Shown: in pieces, positions 54,715-64,000 of the stretch
Layout of the letters: every line of letters starts with the position of its first letter
Numbering within the stretch: the stretch's first letter is position 1
Assembly: GCA_021798835.1 (NCBI GenBank)
Contig: JAJZBQ010000008.1
Location: forward strand, 1 to 64,000
Reading direction: 5' to 3'
Origin: Pseudomonadota bacterium
GTDB taxonomy: Bacteria; Pseudomonadota; Gammaproteobacteria; Burkholderiales; Ferrovaceae
Length of the DNA: 64,000 bases
Notes under the pieces: model-generated
Told to the model about the DNA's origin: nothing
Database searches by the model: none
What the model saw: only the letters and a program-made list of their open reading frames with translations
Translations under genes and position numbers: made by a program

Positions 54715-55293
54715 ATGGAGTTGCTTGAGGCATTGACGCGTTTTTTTAAGCGCCACCGTTTTTTTTCACATCGCAGCGGTCTTCCGAAACGCATAGATTT
54801 TCCTTTTTTGTCGGAAAGTTGGGATGTTGAGTATCGTTTAACATCAAGGCGTGGGGTAATGGCACGACCTGCCTCGTCGGGGAGGCTGGTGGTTACCGGC
54901 TGGATCGGTGACGAAGAACGTTGTCGGTTGGCTTTGCAACGTTGGTTGGTGCGCTATGCCCGTATGCATTTACTGCCGCGTCTGGCTGAACTTTCGGAGC
55001 AAACGGGATGGTACTACCGCACGGTTTCTGTCAGAAATCAGCGTGCGCGGTGGGGGAGTTGTTCGACGACTGGGCACATCAGTCTGAACTGTAAATTATT
55101 ATTTCTTCCAACCCACTTGGTTCATATGGTCATGCTCCATGAGTTATGTCATCTGGTAGAGCCCAATCATTCCAAGTGCTTCTGGGCGCGATTGTGTGAG
55201 GTTGAACCAGACACGCACCGGTTGCACGGCCAGATACGCGAAGCGGGTAAAAGTTTGCCAGCCTGGGTAAACTGCACTAAGGCGATTGCGTGA
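54715..55293 (+). CDS. YgjP-like (DUF45) zinc metallopeptidase family protein
   Basis: A 192-residue protein with the DUF45/YgjP core: VRNQRARWGSCSTTGHISLN, then the zinc motif LHELCHLVEPNHSKCFW, where HELCH gives two His ligands and Glu the catalytic base and NHS the third ligand. Family members are M48-like metallopeptidases of unknown substrate. Size is slightly below the usual 220-240 residues. It follows dnaQ closely and its end overlaps the convergent DUF1841 gene by 17 bases. Confidence 0.87.
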   Translation: MELLEALTRFFKRHRFFSHRSGLPKRIDFPFLSESWDVEYRLTSRRGVMARPASSGRLVVTGWIGDEERCRLALQRWLVRYARMHLLPRLAELSEQTGWYYRTVSVRNQRARWGSCSTTGHISLNCKLLFLPTHLVHMVMLHELCHLVEPNHSKCFWARLCEVEPDTHRLHGQIREAGKSLPAWVNCTKAIA

Positions 55294-55714
55294 GGGACTG
55301 TAACAGATCCCAGTAGCGCTTGGGATCAGGGGGGGTTCCGTGGCGCTGGGATTCCCAAACAACCTCACCCAGACATTCCATGAGGCGATGGCGTGCATCG
55401 TGTTCAACCCCGATCAGACGGCATTGATGGGTGTAGACGGCGCGAATGCCGGGTGGCTGGTCGATACGCAATTGCTCTTCGAGCGCCAGATGTAGTGACA
55501 GGTGGAGGAATGGATTCATCGTACCGTCTTCAGGAGGCCATTCACGGGTCAGCAATTCCGCTTCGGGCAATTCTAGCAATGCGTGGAATTCCGGGTGGAA
55601 TCCGATGATTTCTGCCGCTAGAGATTCAATTGCGCTCAGTGAACCACCTTGACAGTGTTGTCGCCAACTGTACTGGAAAAACTGTCGTACCTGATGGCGA
55701 TCGGGACTAAACAA
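55277..55714 (-). CDS. DUF1841 family protein
   Basis: A 145-residue protein of DUF1841, a family seen in beta- and gammaproteobacteria next to nth; function unknown. Landmarks: [12 protein letters not shown] at the start, HPEFHALLE, then NPFLHLSLHLALEEQLRIDQ, PPGIRAVY and ECLGEVVWESQRHGTPPD. TTG 55714 is chosen because relatives begin Met-Phe-x-Pro at this point and GGGGA lies seven bases upstream; ATG 55741 adds nine residues. It overlaps nth by eight bases. Confidence 0.85.
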   Translation of the reverse strand: MFSPDRHQVRQFFQYSWRQHCQGGSLSAIESLAAEIIGFHPEFHALLELPEAELLTREWPPEDGTMNPFLHLSLHLALEEQLRIDQPPGIRAVYTHQCRLIGVEHDARHRLMECLGEVVWESQRHGTPPDPKRYWDLLQSLTQSP

Positions 55715-56339
55715 GGGATTTCCCCATATCGCATAGGTCATGTACAGAGCATTCTGAGCAGCGCGGCATGCGGGCACGGCAAAGATATCGACCGTGCAGG
55801 ATGAGCCAATGATGGGCATGTTGCTGGAATTCTTGAGGAACCTGTTGCATGAGTTGTTCTTCTACCGCCAGTGGTGTTTTTCCAGGTGCTAGACCGGTTC
55901 GATTGGCGACACGAAATACGTGGGTGTCTACAGCGATGGTGGGTTCTCCGTAGAGTGTATTGAGCACGACATTGGCAGTTTTTCGTCCGACACCGGGTAG
56001 TGCTTCAAGCGCGATACGGGTATGAGGAATTTGTCCTTGATGGCGTTCTACGAGTAGGCGTGCGCATTCCAGTCCATGGCGCGCTTTGGCGCGGTAGAGT
56101 CCCAGCGTTCGGATGGCTGCTTCAAAAGCAGGGAGACCCAGTGTCAATAGATCTTCTGGATATCTGAGACAGGGGAGAAGGGGGGCTAAGACACGATTGA
56201 CACTGATATCAGTAGACTGCGCAGAGAGCATGACCGCCAGCAACAACTGAAAAGGGGTATGCCATACCAACTCGGTGGTGGGCTCGGGGCAAGCAGCGCG
56301 CCAGCGTTCAAACAGCAATTGTCGTTCACTGGGGGACAT
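55707..56339 (-). CDS. nth: Endonuclease III
   Basis: A 210-residue base-excision DNA glycosylase/AP lyase for oxidised pyrimidines. The helix-hairpin-helix [14 protein letters not shown] contains catalytic Lys120; Asp138 is in AVDTHVFRV. The C-terminal iron-sulfur cluster has Cys-x6-Cys-x2-Cys-x5-Cys ([17 protein letters not shown]). ATG 56339 ([13 protein letters not shown]) gives the family length; the long in-frame extension lies inside the ferredoxin gene. It overlaps the ferredoxin gene by 14 bases and DUF1841 by eight. Confidence 0.96.
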   Translation of the reverse strand: MSPSERQLLFERWRAACPEPTTELVWHTPFQLLLAVMLSAQSTDISVNRVLAPLLPCLRYPEDLLTLGLPAFEAAIRTLGLYRAKARHGLECARLLVERHQGQIPHTRIALEALPGVGRKTANVVLNTLYGEPTIAVDTHVFRVANRTGLAPGKTPLAVEEQLMQQVPQEFQQHAHHWLILHGRYLCRARMPRCSECSVHDLCDMGKSLV

Positions 56340-56565
56340 GCGAGGAAGAGAGGGCAGGTGCTGGGATATAGGTGATGCAGTCTTCGGGACAAGGGGGGAG
56401 ACAATGACCGCATCCGGTGCAACGCTCATGGATGACGGTATGTAGCCATCGTGAAGCCCCGACGATGGCGTGTTCCGGGCAGGCACGCAGGCACTTGAAG
56501 CAGCCGATACAGGAGGCTTCATCGATCAATGCGACTTGCCAGCGGGTTTGCAGAGTAGGGTTCAT
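56326..56565 (-). CDS. Short RnfB/RsxB-like 2[4Fe-4S] ferredoxin
   Basis: A 79-residue protein with two 4Fe-4S motifs, [16 protein letters not shown] and [16 protein letters not shown], and the HTVIHERC linker seen in the ferredoxin part of RnfB. It lacks the RnfB N-terminal membrane helix and extra cluster domain, so it is a stand-alone ferredoxin form common in betaproteobacteria. It may donate electrons or supply reducing power for cluster upkeep; next to nth, itself an iron-sulfur enzyme, the link is suggestive only. It overlaps pyrD by four bases. Confidence 0.86.
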   Translation of the reverse strand: MNPTLQTRWQVALIDEASCIGCFKCLRACPEHAIVGASRWLHTVIHERCTGCGHCLPPCPEDCITYIPAPALSSSHVPQ

Positions 56566-57578
56566 CGATTGGCATCATCCTTCAGGATGCGTGTAATCAG
56601 TTGTGGACCGTGGTAAATCAGCCCCGTGTAGAGTTGGATCAGGCTTGCTCCGGCATCGAGCATGGCGCGGGCTTGGGAAACGCCTGTAATGCCTCCTACC
56701 CCGATGATGGGTATCGCACCATTGAGATGCTGAGCCAGGATGGTGACGACATCCAGTGCTCGTGAATGGAGAGGAGCACCACTCAATCCCCCACTTTCAG
56801 AACCGCGAGGGAGGTGGCATACGGCTGAGCGCTCTAATGTGGTATTGGTGGCGATGACGGCATCCATTTGTTCGGAAACTAGAATATCTGCCAGTGTGCG
56901 CAAAGCGGCAGCCTCGAGATCTGGAGCAATCTTGATGGCGATGGGCAGGGATCGCCCCATCCGATCAGTATGACGCAGTCGTTCCTGATGAAGTGCCTGT
57001 AACAGGGGGCGAAGAGCTTCTTCTCCTTGTAACTGACGCAAATTTTGGGTATTGGGAGAGGAGATGTTGATAGTGATGTAATCCGCATAGGGAGCGACTT
57101 GACGTAGTCCGGCAAGATAGTCCTCAGTTGCCAGATTCAGAGGCGTATCAAAATTTTTTCCGAGATTGATACCCAAAATGCCTGTCCACGTTCGATGTCG
57201 TACCCTCTCTACCAGTGCGGCTACGCCATCGTTGTTGAATCCCAGACGATTGATCAATCCTTCGACCTCAGGTAGACGGAATACGCGTGGGCGTGGATTG
57301 CCGGGTTGTGGGCGTGGTGTCACGGTTCCGACTTCGACAAAACTAACACCAAGGGAACCCAACCCGTTTAGGCAGACGGCGTTTTTGTCGAGCCCCGCAG
57401 CAATGCCCAGAGGATTGCAAAAATTCAGTCCCATGACCGAGCGTGGGCGGGTTGCCACGGGTTTTCCGGGTTGGATAAGTCCGCATTGGGCTCCCTGTTC
57501 CAGTGCGCGCAGTGTGAGTTGGTGCGCGGTTTCGGGATCTAGGCCGAAGAGCAGAGAGCGAGCGAGTGGATACAGCAT
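56562..57578 (-). CDS. pyrD: Dihydroorotate dehydrogenase (quinone, class 2)
   Basis: A 338-residue membrane-associated flavoenzyme oxidising dihydroorotate to orotate with quinone as acceptor. The N-terminal amphipathic pair [20 protein letters not shown] marks class 2. FMN and substrate motifs: [26 protein letters not shown], and [15 protein letters not shown] with the catalytic serine; [11 protein letters not shown] binds phosphate. It begins 20 bases after bpt and overlaps the ferredoxin gene (ATGA). Confidence 0.96.
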   Translation of the reverse strand: MLYPLARSLLFGLDPETAHQLTLRALEQGAQCGLIQPGKPVATRPRSVMGLNFCNPLGIAAGLDKNAVCLNGLGSLGVSFVEVGTVTPRPQPGNPRPRVFRLPEVEGLINRLGFNNDGVAALVERVRHRTWTGILGINLGKNFDTPLNLATEDYLAGLRQVAPYADYITINISSPNTQNLRQLQGEEALRPLLQALHQERLRHTDRMGRSLPIAIKIAPDLEAAALRTLADILVSEQMDAVIATNTTLERSAVCHLPRGSESGGLSGAPLHSRALDVVTILAQHLNGAIPIIGVGGITGVSQARAMLDAGASLIQLYTGLIYHGPQLITRILKDDANR

Positions 57579-57598
57579 GGCAGGAATCAGTCGTGGGT

Positions 57599-58333
57599 TT
57601 AAGAAAAGGGAAAAGCGGAGAAGGGATGCCAGGCACCATTAAACCAGATTTCTAAAGGCTGGAAACGGCTTTTGTAGCACATTTTTGGGCTATCCTTGAT
57701 CCAATAGCCCAAATAAAGCCACGTGTGTCCCAAACGGCGACATTCCTCGATCTGCCATAAAATGTTAAAGGTACCCAAAGCTGGGCCTTTCCACTCAGGG
57801 TCATAAAAGGTATACACCGACGACAGTCCGTTGAGCAATGGATCAATCAAACTGACCATCACCAGTTGTTGATGGTGATGAAATTCCACGAGACGGGTAC
57901 TGACCGGGGATTGCAATAGAAACTGGCGATATTGCTCGGGGCTGTCGTGTTCTTGGGGGGAGGGGTGTCGCACACGTTGATAGTTTTGATAAAGGCGATA
58001 ATGCTCTTCTTGAAACAGTAACGGTTGATCTTGTACGGATAATTCTTGATGCAGGTGCCAGGTACGGCGTTGCGAACGGTTGGCTGAAAAATGCGCCACC
58101 GGAATTCGAACGGAAAAACAAGCACGGCAACTGGTGCAGTAAGGGCGATAGGTAAATAATCCGCTACGCCGAAATCCCTGTTCGATCAGGGCACTGAAGA
58201 TGTTCGGAGTGATCTGCGGGCCCGGGCTGATGACCTGGGAGCGTGTCGTCTCTCCAGTCAGGTAACTGCAAGGGTAGGTAGTCGTTAGGTAGCATTGCAG
58301 TGGTTGTGCAGGAAGATCGTAGAGGCTGGTCAT
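57599..58333 (-). CDS. bpt: Aspartate/glutamate leucyltransferase (N-end rule)
   Basis: A 244-residue Bpt/ATE-family aminoacyl-tRNA-protein transferase. It attaches leucine to N-terminal Asp or Glu, marking proteins for ClpS-ClpAP. Landmarks: CSYLTGETTRSQVI, FRRSGLFTYRPYCTSC (the cysteines of the ATE N-terminal domain), and SSVYTFYDPEWKGPALGTFN in the acyltransferase-like domain. Bacterial Bpt proteins are about 235-250 residues. clpS and clpA lie about 2.3 kb away in this window, a pleasing functional match. Confidence 0.94.
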   Translation of the reverse strand: MTSLYDLPAQPLQCYLTTTYPCSYLTGETTRSQVISPGPQITPNIFSALIEQGFRRSGLFTYRPYCTSCRACFSVRIPVAHFSANRSQRRTWHLHQELSVQDQPLLFQEEHYRLYQNYQRVRHPSPQEHDSPEQYRQFLLQSPVSTRLVEFHHHQQLVMVSLIDPLLNGLSSVYTFYDPEWKGPALGTFNILWQIEECRRLGHTWLYLGYWIKDSPKMCYKSRFQPLEIWFNGAWHPFSAFPFS

Positions 58334-58405
58334 GATGGGTTCTCAGCCATAGAAAGATCGAGATGAAGATTGCTCACAGCGAAGGGGGTATCCATTGGGA
58401 GTCAG

Positions 58406-58411
58406 TATAAT
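58406..58411 (+). promoter_or_regulatory. Candidate -10 box upstream of the acyl-CoA ligase gene
   Basis: A perfect TATAAT lies 91 bases before the ligase ATG in the 168-base divergent gap with bpt. No -35 hexamer of quality stands at 16-18 bases. The rest of the gap shows no strong palindrome or riboswitch-like fold. Confidence 0.3.
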
Positions 58412-58501
58412 GCTTGAACGAATTCTCGCAAAATGATACAGGAGACGGTGTGGTGAGCCAACGGGGAAAACAGATCACTACGATGGGAATGGGTGGTTGA
58501 C

Positions 58502-60106
58502 ATGCGGGGACAGATGATGGCACAGCCCTTGCTGATATCGGCACTGCTCAGGCATGCGGCGCGCTGGCATGGGGAAACTGAGATTATATCGCGTACCCGA
58601 ATGGGTTGCACACGACTGGATTGGCGAAGAGTTGAACGACGTGCACGGTGCCTGGGAGAGGCTCTGCTTCAACTGGGTGTACATTCCGGGGATCGGGTGG
58701 CTACACTGGGCTGGAATCATCATCGTCACCTTGAGGCCTATTTTGCCATTCCAGGAATCGGCGCGATTTGCCATACGCTGAATCCGCGTCTTAATCTGGA
58801 ACAGTTGGCTTTCATTATACGGGAAGCGAAGGATGTGGGTTTACTGGTTGATACCGACTGCTTACCGTTGGTAGCGTCCCTGCAAGGTCTTGGGATCGAG
58901 TTTTCCTGGGTGATTGTGATGGATGAACAAGGTGGTGAGGACGAGCAGGAGAAACCTGGTTTTTATAATTATGAAACCTTGTTGGCGGCTCAACCAGCAA
59001 CCTTGGTATGGCCGGAAATTTCAGAAGAATGCGCGGCTGGATTATGCTTTACTTCAGGAACCACAGGAGATCCCAAAGGGGTTCTCTACAGTCACCGTTC
59101 CATTGTTCTTCATGCCATGAGTGTGGCGCTACCTGATGGTTTGGGATTCTCTGCTTGTACGGTGGCATTGCCCGTGGTCCCCTTGTTTCATGCCAATGCC
59201 TGGGGATTTCCCCATGCGGCAGCTTTGGTTGGGGCCAAACTGGTATTGCCGGGTCCTTGGTTGGATGGCGCCAGTCTCTATGCGTTGCTGGAGCAGGAAC
59301 ACGTGACCTTGAGTGCCGGAGTGCCGACGGTCTGGAAAAATTTGATGGATCATTTGCAACGAGAGGATCTTCGTTTGCATCATCTGCAATTGCTCGGAGT
59401 GGGGGGGGCACCTTGTCCCGATTCGCTGATCCGCTACTTCGAGGGGGTGCAGGGAGTGAGTGTGCGGCCTGGGTGGGGGATGACCGAGACCTCCCCCGTA
59501 GCAGCGCTGATGAGTCCCAAACCCAATCGTGAACATTGGAGTTCAGAAGCACGCTGGAACTGGTTATCCAAGGCGGGTCGTCCACCTTATGGGGTGGATT
59601 TTCGGGTGGTGGATGAGCACCAGAAAGAAGTGTCTTGGGATGGTTGCTCTTCTGGTTACCTTGAAGTAAGAGGCCACTGGGTTTGTCGTTCATACTGGCA
59701 TGAAGAATCCGAGAAAGATGAGAGTCAGTGGCTGGTGACGGGGGATGTGGCGACAATCGATGAAGAGGGGTATCTGCAGATTACTGATCGTGTCAAAGAT
59801 CTGATCAAAAGCGGGGGGGAATGGATCAGTTCCGTGCAGATCGAAAGAGTGGCGTTACGTTGCCCTGAACTGGTTGAGGTTGCGGTGATCGCCATACCCG
59901 ACGTGCAGTGGGGTGAGCGTCCCTTGTTATTGGCAGTGCCAAGACCAGGGGTACAGCCGGATGCCCAGGCGTTGTTGCAATATCTGGCGCAACATTTACC
60001 GCGCTGGTGGTTGCCAGAACGACTGGAGATCGTGCATAGCCTGCCCTTGACATCGGTGGGGAAGGTAGACAAGAAACGTCTGCGTTCCATCTTTTCAGGT
60101 CAATAA
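58502..60106 (+). CDS. AMP-forming fatty acid-CoA ligase (AlkK-like)
   Basis: A 534-residue ANL-superfamily ligase. The AMP-binding loop is LCFTSGTTGDPKGVLYSHRS; GWGMTETSPVAALM (about 330-343), the hinge DRVKDLIKSGGEWIS and the C-terminal catalytic Lys in SVGKVDKKRLR are present. The opening MRGQMMAQPLLISALLRHAA matches medium/long-chain fatty acid ligases related to AlkK. It activates an acid, most likely a fatty acid, to its CoA ester. ATG 58502 is used; ATG 58514 is a close alternative and a GTG at 58493 less likely. A terminator follows at once. Confidence 0.87.
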   Translation: MRGQMMAQPLLISALLRHAARWHGETEIISRTRMGCTRLDWRRVERRARCLGEALLQLGVHSGDRVATLGWNHHRHLEAYFAIPGIGAICHTLNPRLNLEQLAFIIREAKDVGLLVDTDCLPLVASLQGLGIEFSWVIVMDEQGGEDEQEKPGFYNYETLLAAQPATLVWPEISEECAAGLCFTSGTTGDPKGVLYSHRSIVLHAMSVALPDGLGFSACTVALPVVPLFHANAWGFPHAAALVGAKLVLPGPWLDGASLYALLEQEHVTLSAGVPTVWKNLMDHLQREDLRLHHLQLLGVGGAPCPDSLIRYFEGVQGVSVRPGWGMTETSPVAALMSPKPNREHWSSEARWNWLSKAGRPPYGVDFRVVDEHQKEVSWDGCSSGYLEVRGHWVCRSYWHEESEKDESQWLVTGDVATIDEEGYLQITDRVKDLIKSGGEWISSVQIERVALRCPELVEVAVIAIPDVQWGERPLLLAVPRPGVQPDAQALLQYLAQHLPRWWLPERLEIVHSLPLTSVGKVDKKRLRSIFSGQ

Positions 60107-60112
60107 ATAAAA

Positions 60113-60137
60113 AAGCCAGACTCAGTGAGTCTGGCTT
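60113..60137. terminator. Bidirectional terminator between the ligase gene and cspA
   Basis: AAGCCAGACTC and GAGTCTGGCTT form a perfect 11-base stem around AGT. On the minus strand the stem is followed by a T-rich stretch (TTTTTTATTTATTG), a full Rho-independent terminator for cspA. On the plus strand the T tract is weak, but the hairpin can still help end the ligase transcript. Confidence 0.85.
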
Positions 60138-60174
60138 CAGGCTTGATATCAACCGGGGGATACCCCGGTGAGGA

Positions 60175-60378
60175 TCAGGCGTTTTGAATATTGGATGCTT
60201 GCTTCCCTTTTGGGCCTTGGGTCACGTCAAAAGAAACCTTTTGACCTTCTTTCAAGGTTTTGAATCCACCCATTTGGATGGCCGAGAAATGGGCGAAAAG
60301 ATCTTCGCTGCCATCATCGGGGGTGATGAATCCATAACCCTTGGAATCGTTGAACCACTTTACTGTACCTGTTGCCAT
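60175..60378 (-). CDS. cspA: Cold-shock-domain protein (CspA family)
   Basis: A 67-residue single cold-shock domain: [20 protein letters not shown] with RNP1 (KGYGFI) and RNP2 (DLFAHFSAI). It binds single-stranded nucleic acid and melts RNA structure. The start has a purine-rich CAGGAAAG upstream. The leader is over 100 bases long, as in cold-shock mRNAs; whether it is cold-regulated cannot be seen. Its 3' end is closed by the hairpin at 60113-60137. Confidence 0.95.
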   Translation of the reverse strand: MATGTVKWFNDSKGYGFITPDDGSEDLFAHFSAIQMGGFKTLKEGQKVSFDVTQGPKGKQASNIQNA

Positions 60379-60493
60379 GTTTGCTTTCCTGTTGAAATAT
60401 GGGCCTTAAAACCCGAAAATAGGTTTGAGTGACAAGGCCAGCAAACGGCAAAACCGGTGATGCAGACAACTTGAAACCAAACTCCAGTTGCAC

Positions 60494-60522
60494 TTTTTAC
60501 GCGAGTGTTGAACAGTCGTCAA
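60494..60522 (-). promoter_or_regulatory. Promoter of cspA
   Basis: On the minus strand TTGACG (60517-60522) and TAAAAA (60494-60499) are separated by 17 bases. Transcription would begin near 60487 and give a leader of about 108 bases before the cspA ATG. Confidence 0.55.
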
Positions 60523-60580
60523 GGGGGGGAGCACTATTTTAGAAAAAAAACTCTTCGAATTGGTGGGAGAGGGGAAAAAC

Positions 60581-60608
60581 TTGCGAAAAATATTGAAAAG
60601 TTTAGACT
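60581..60608 (+). promoter_or_regulatory. Candidate promoter of clpS-clpA
   Basis: TTGCGA (60581-60586), a 16-base AT-rich spacer and TAGACT (60603-60608) lie 30 bases before the clpS ATG. Each hexamer matches four of six consensus positions, so this is a moderate candidate. Confidence 0.4.
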
Positions 60609-60637
60609 GAGACCATATGTGTGTGGGGGTGGAGTTT

Positions 60638-60946
60638 ATGACGGTAGAAAGAATTCCGACGATTGAAAAGCAGCGGCAGAGGGTGAAACCTCCTCCGTTT
60701 TATGATGTCGTATTGCTGAACGATGACTATACCCCGATGGATTTTGTGGTTGAGGTGTTGGAGCGCATATTTTCGTTGAATCATGAGAAAGCCGTGCAAG
60801 TCATGTTGAAGATCCACACGGAAGGAAGGGCGGTTTGTGGGACTTATTCGAGGGATATTGCGGCCACCCGGGTGGAACAGGTATTGCAGTGGGCTCGGGA
60901 AGCACAGCACCCGTTGCGCTGTATTATGGAGGAGCATGGATCATGA
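60638..60946 (+). CDS. clpS: ATP-dependent Clp protease adaptor ClpS
   Basis: A 102-residue N-end-rule adaptor that brings proteins with bulky N-terminal residues to ClpAP. The binding region [20 protein letters not shown] (about 21-40) and [20 protein letters not shown] are the family core; CGTYSRDIA closes the hydrophobic pocket. ATG 60638 has GGTGGAG five bases upstream; an in-frame ATG at 60617 adds seven residues without a ribosome site. It overlaps clpA by four bases (ATGA). Confidence 0.95.
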   Translation: MTVERIPTIEKQRQRVKPPPFYDVVLLNDDYTPMDFVVEVLERIFSLNHEKAVQVMLKIHTEGRAVCGTYSRDIAATRVEQVLQWAREAQHPLRCIMEEHGS

Positions 60947-63210
60947 TTGCACAAGAATTGGAAGTCAGTCTTCATATGGCATTCGTGGATGCGCGTCAGC
61001 GCCGTCATGAGTTCATTACCGTGGAGCATCTGTTGCTGGTTCTGACGGAAAATCAGGCGGCTCTTGATGTGCTGAATGCCTGTGGTGCAGATGTCGAGGC
61101 ATTACGTACGGCACTGACCCAGTTCATTCAAGACAATATTCCACGTCTGGAGGGGAGTGGTGCAGTAGACACCCAGCCAACGCTGGGATTTCAGCGAGTC
61201 ATTCAACGCGCTATTCTGCATGTTCAATCTTCAGGAAAGAAGGAAGTGACGGGTGCCAATGTATTGGTTGCTGTCTGCGGAGAGAAAGAGTCTCATGCAG
61301 TATATTTTCTTAATCAGCAAGGGATTACGCGCATTGACATGGTTAATTTCCTGACTCAGGGAGTGACCAAAGTCAAGGCTGCTGCTCAAGAGGGGGGGAA
61401 GGAAGAGGAGCGAGTGACTGAAACGGAGCCTGATACAGCGGGGGCATTACAGAGTTTCGCCATCGATTTGAATGCACAGGTTCATGCCGGAAAGATTGAT
61501 CCCCTGATTGGTCGTGACGAAGAGGTCGAGCGGGTGGTACAAATTCTCTGTCGCCGTCGCAAGAACAATCCTATCTTGGTGGGTGAAGCAGGGGTTGGAA
61601 AAACAGCTATCGCTGAAGGATTGGCTTCGCGCATTGTGGCGGGAGAAGTCCCAGATATCCTGAAACCGACTACGGTTTATGCGTTGGATATGGGTGCTCT
61701 GCTGGCGGGGACCAAGTACCGAGGAGATTTCGAGCAACGTTTGAAAGCGCTGCTGAAACAGTTGCAGGCCGATGTGCATGCGGTCCTGTTCATCGATGAG
61801 ATTCATACCCTGATCGGGGCAGGGGCGGCATCGGGGGGGACTCTGGATGCATCCAACCTGCTTAAGCCTGCCCTTTCAAAATCGGGTTTACGTTGCATTG
61901 GGGCTACCACCTATCAGGAGTATCGGGGAATTTTTGAAAAGGATCACGCGCTGGCACGTCGTTTTCAGAAAGTGGAAGTGGGTGAACCCTCTGTAGAAGA
62001 TACGGTGCAAATTTTGAGGGGGCTCAAGTCGCGGTTTGAAGCCCACCATGGCATTCGTTATAGCGAGGCAGCGTTGAGCAGTGCTGCAGAATTGGCTGCT
62101 CGTTTCATCAATGACCGGCATTTGCCGGATAAGGCCATCGATGTTCTTGACGAGGCGGGAGCTGCACAGCGTATTCTGCCCAAGTCAAAGCAGCGCAAGG
62201 TGATTGGCAAAGGTGAGATTGAGGCTATCGTGGCCCGTATGGCCCGTATTCCACCACGGAATATCAGCCATTCTGATCGCCATGCGCTGAAGACTCTGGA
62301 TCGTGATCTCAAGGCGGTGGTGTTCGGCCAGGATCGTGCTATTGATGCGTTGACAACAGCGATCAAATTGGCGCGCAGTGGGCTCGGAAATCCCAACAAG
62401 CCGATTGGGTCGTTTCTCTTTTCCGGGCCTACTGGTGTCGGAAAGACGGAAGTGGCGCGTCAGTTGGCTTATACGCTGGGGGTGGAATTGATTCGTTTTG
62501 ACATGTCAGAGTACATGGAACCTCATGCCGTGTCGCGTCTGATCGGCGCACCTCCAGGCTATGTGGGATTTGATCAAGGGGGATTGCTGACAGAGCAGAT
62601 CACCAAACATCCTTATTCGGTATTGTTGATGGATGAGATAGAGAAGGCCCATCCCTCTATTGCCAACATCTTGTTGCAAGTGATGGATCATGGCACTTTG
62701 ACCGATAACAATGGACGGCGTGCCGATTTTCGAAACGTCATCTTGATCATGACCACCAATGCTGGGGCTGAGGCCTTGACGCGGACCCCCATCGGTTTCT
62801 TTACCTCAGAAGTACTGGGGGATGAGGAAAAGGAGATCAAGCGCTTTTTCTCGCCGGAGTTTCGTAATCGCCTGGATGCGACGATTTCTTTTGCTCCTCT
62901 GGAACGCGATATTATCCTGCGCGTTGTGGACAAATTTCTTATGCAATTGGAATCCCAGTTGCACGAGAAGCGGGTTGAAGCCACCTTTAGCGAGGCTCTA
63001 CGGGACTTCTTGGCACGTCGTGGTTTTGATGCGCTCATGGGAGCTCGTCCCATGGCACGATTGATTCAGGATACTATCCGACGTGCGTTGGCCGATGAAC
63101 TGCTATTTGGTCGTTTGGCTCAAGGGGGGCGAGTTGCAGTGGGGCTGGATGACAACGAAAGGGTGATACTCGACTTTGATGAGGTTGGTGAAGTGGTGCA
63201 TGAAGGGTAA
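60943..63210 (+). CDS. clpA: ATP-dependent Clp protease ATP-binding subunit ClpA
   Basis: A 755-residue double AAA+ unfoldase. The N-domain ([33 protein letters not shown]) binds ClpS. The D1 module has [15 protein letters not shown] and [15 protein letters not shown]2 has [28 protein letters not shown] and the C-terminal sensor region [14 protein letters not shown]. It unfolds substrates for ClpP, whose gene is 23 kb upstream. ATG 60943 overlaps the clpS stop. No terminator is seen before alaS. Confidence 0.97.
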   Translation: MIAQELEVSLHMAFVDARQRRHEFITVEHLLLVLTENQAALDVLNACGADVEALRTALTQFIQDNIPRLEGSGAVDTQPTLGFQRVIQRAILHVQSSGKKEVTGANVLVAVCGEKESHAVYFLNQQGITRIDMVNFLTQGVTKVKAAAQEGGKEEERVTETEPDTAGALQSFAIDLNAQVHAGKIDPLIGRDEEVERVVQILCRRRKNNPILVGEAGVGKTAIAEGLASRIVAGEVPDILKPTTVYALDMGALLAGTKYRGDFEQRLKALLKQLQADVHAVLFIDEIHTLIGAGAASGGTLDASNLLKPALSKSGLRCIGATTYQEYRGIFEKDHALARRFQKVEVGEPSVEDTVQILRGLKSRFEAHHGIRYSEAALSSAAELAARFINDRHLPDKAIDVLDEAGAAQRILPKSKQRKVIGKGEIEAIVARMARIPPRNISHSDRHALKTLDRDLKAVVFGQDRAIDALTTAIKLARSGLGNPNKPIGSFLFSGPTGVGKTEVARQLAYTLGVELIRFDMSEYMEPHAVSRLIGAPPGYVGFDQGGLLTEQITKHPYSVLLMDEIEKAHPSIANILLQVMDHGTLTDNNGRRADFRNVILIMTTNAGAEALTRTPIGFFTSEVLGDEEKEIKRFFSPEFRNRLDATISFAPLERDIILRVVDKFLMQLESQLHEKRVEATFSEALRDFLARRGFDALMGARPMARLIQDTIRRALADELLFGRLAQGGRVAVGLDDNERVILDFDEVGEVVHEG

Positions 63211-63229
63211 TCCGCTAAAAATCAGGTAG

Positions 63230-64000
<771 letters not shown>

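Noticed and set aside
58406..58502. Riboswitch or leader element before the acyl-CoA ligase
   Set aside because: The 90-base leader shows no strong stem pair or known aptamer pattern.

Overview
The window reads as one chromosomal stretch of a betaproteobacterium, probably in or near the Nitrosomonadales. The main reason is gene order: tig-clpP-clpX-lon-hupB-tRNA-Val-tRNA-Asp-ppiD, ilvB-ilvH-ilvC-psd-pssA, coaBC-dut, and a DUF1841 gene beside nth. Genes are packed tightly, with many 1-8 base overlaps, and several use GTG or TTG starts. Species cannot be named from the sequence. Carbon and sulfur genes together suggest a methylotroph or a chemolithotroph with C1 and sulfur metabolism, but no methanol dehydrogenase, formate dehydrogenase, RuBisCO or Sox gene lies in the window.

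Layout. 1-1090: end of an outer-membrane porin, a small unknown gene, then a scar next to tRNA-Ser(GGA) holding a broken DUF1016/YhcG gene and 11-base repeats that look like integrase arm sites. 1089-3635 (minus): rpmG, rpmB, a CbiX-like chelatase, dut, coaBC. 3655-10237 (minus): mclA, mtkB, mtkA, hprA, sgaA, glyA, the serine-cycle block. 10329-14705 (plus, divergent): gckA, ftfL, folC. Together these encode carriage of formate on folate, serine formation, transamination, hydroxypyruvate reduction, glycerate phosphorylation, malyl-CoA formation and cleavage back to glyoxylate and acetyl-CoA. Only enolase, PEP carboxylase and malate dehydrogenase are missing here. 14767-17263: a sulfur-handling set (DsrE-like, TusA-like, SQR-like flavoprotein, DUF1641) on the same strand as the folate genes. 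17280-18931: an EamA permease and a convergent DUF1624 membrane protein.

18909-29208: a type II secretion system, gspC on the minus strand facing away from gspG-I-J-K-L-M-N-D-E-F on the plus strand; gspH is not seen. 29303-35719: branched-chain amino acid synthesis (ilvBHC), phosphatidylethanolamine synthesis (psd, pssA) and gamma-glutamyltransferase. 35820-41945: protein folding and turnover genes (tig, clpP, clpX, lon) and the nucleoid protein hupB; lon has a strong sigma-32-type promoter and hupB a strong sigma-70 promoter with a palindrome filling its spacer. 41957-44950: two tRNAs, a terminator, ppiD and convergent fabI. 45035-50499: a four-gene Yej-like oligopeptide ABC transporter. 50500-55293: mltD, gloB, and a divergent methyltransferase-rnhA-dnaQ-YgjP run. 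55277-58333 (minus): bpt, pyrD, a short RnfB-like ferredoxin, nth and DUF1841. 58502-64000: an AMP-forming acyl-CoA ligase, cspA, clpS-clpA, and the start of alaS, which runs off the end.

The parts most worth attention are the near-complete serine-cycle locus with overlapping divergent promoters, the sulfur-carrier cassette joined to it, the mobile-element scar at tRNA-Ser, and two genes whose -10 boxes sit so close to ATG that leaderless mRNAs are likely. No CRISPR array, transposase, integrase or intact prophage was seen.
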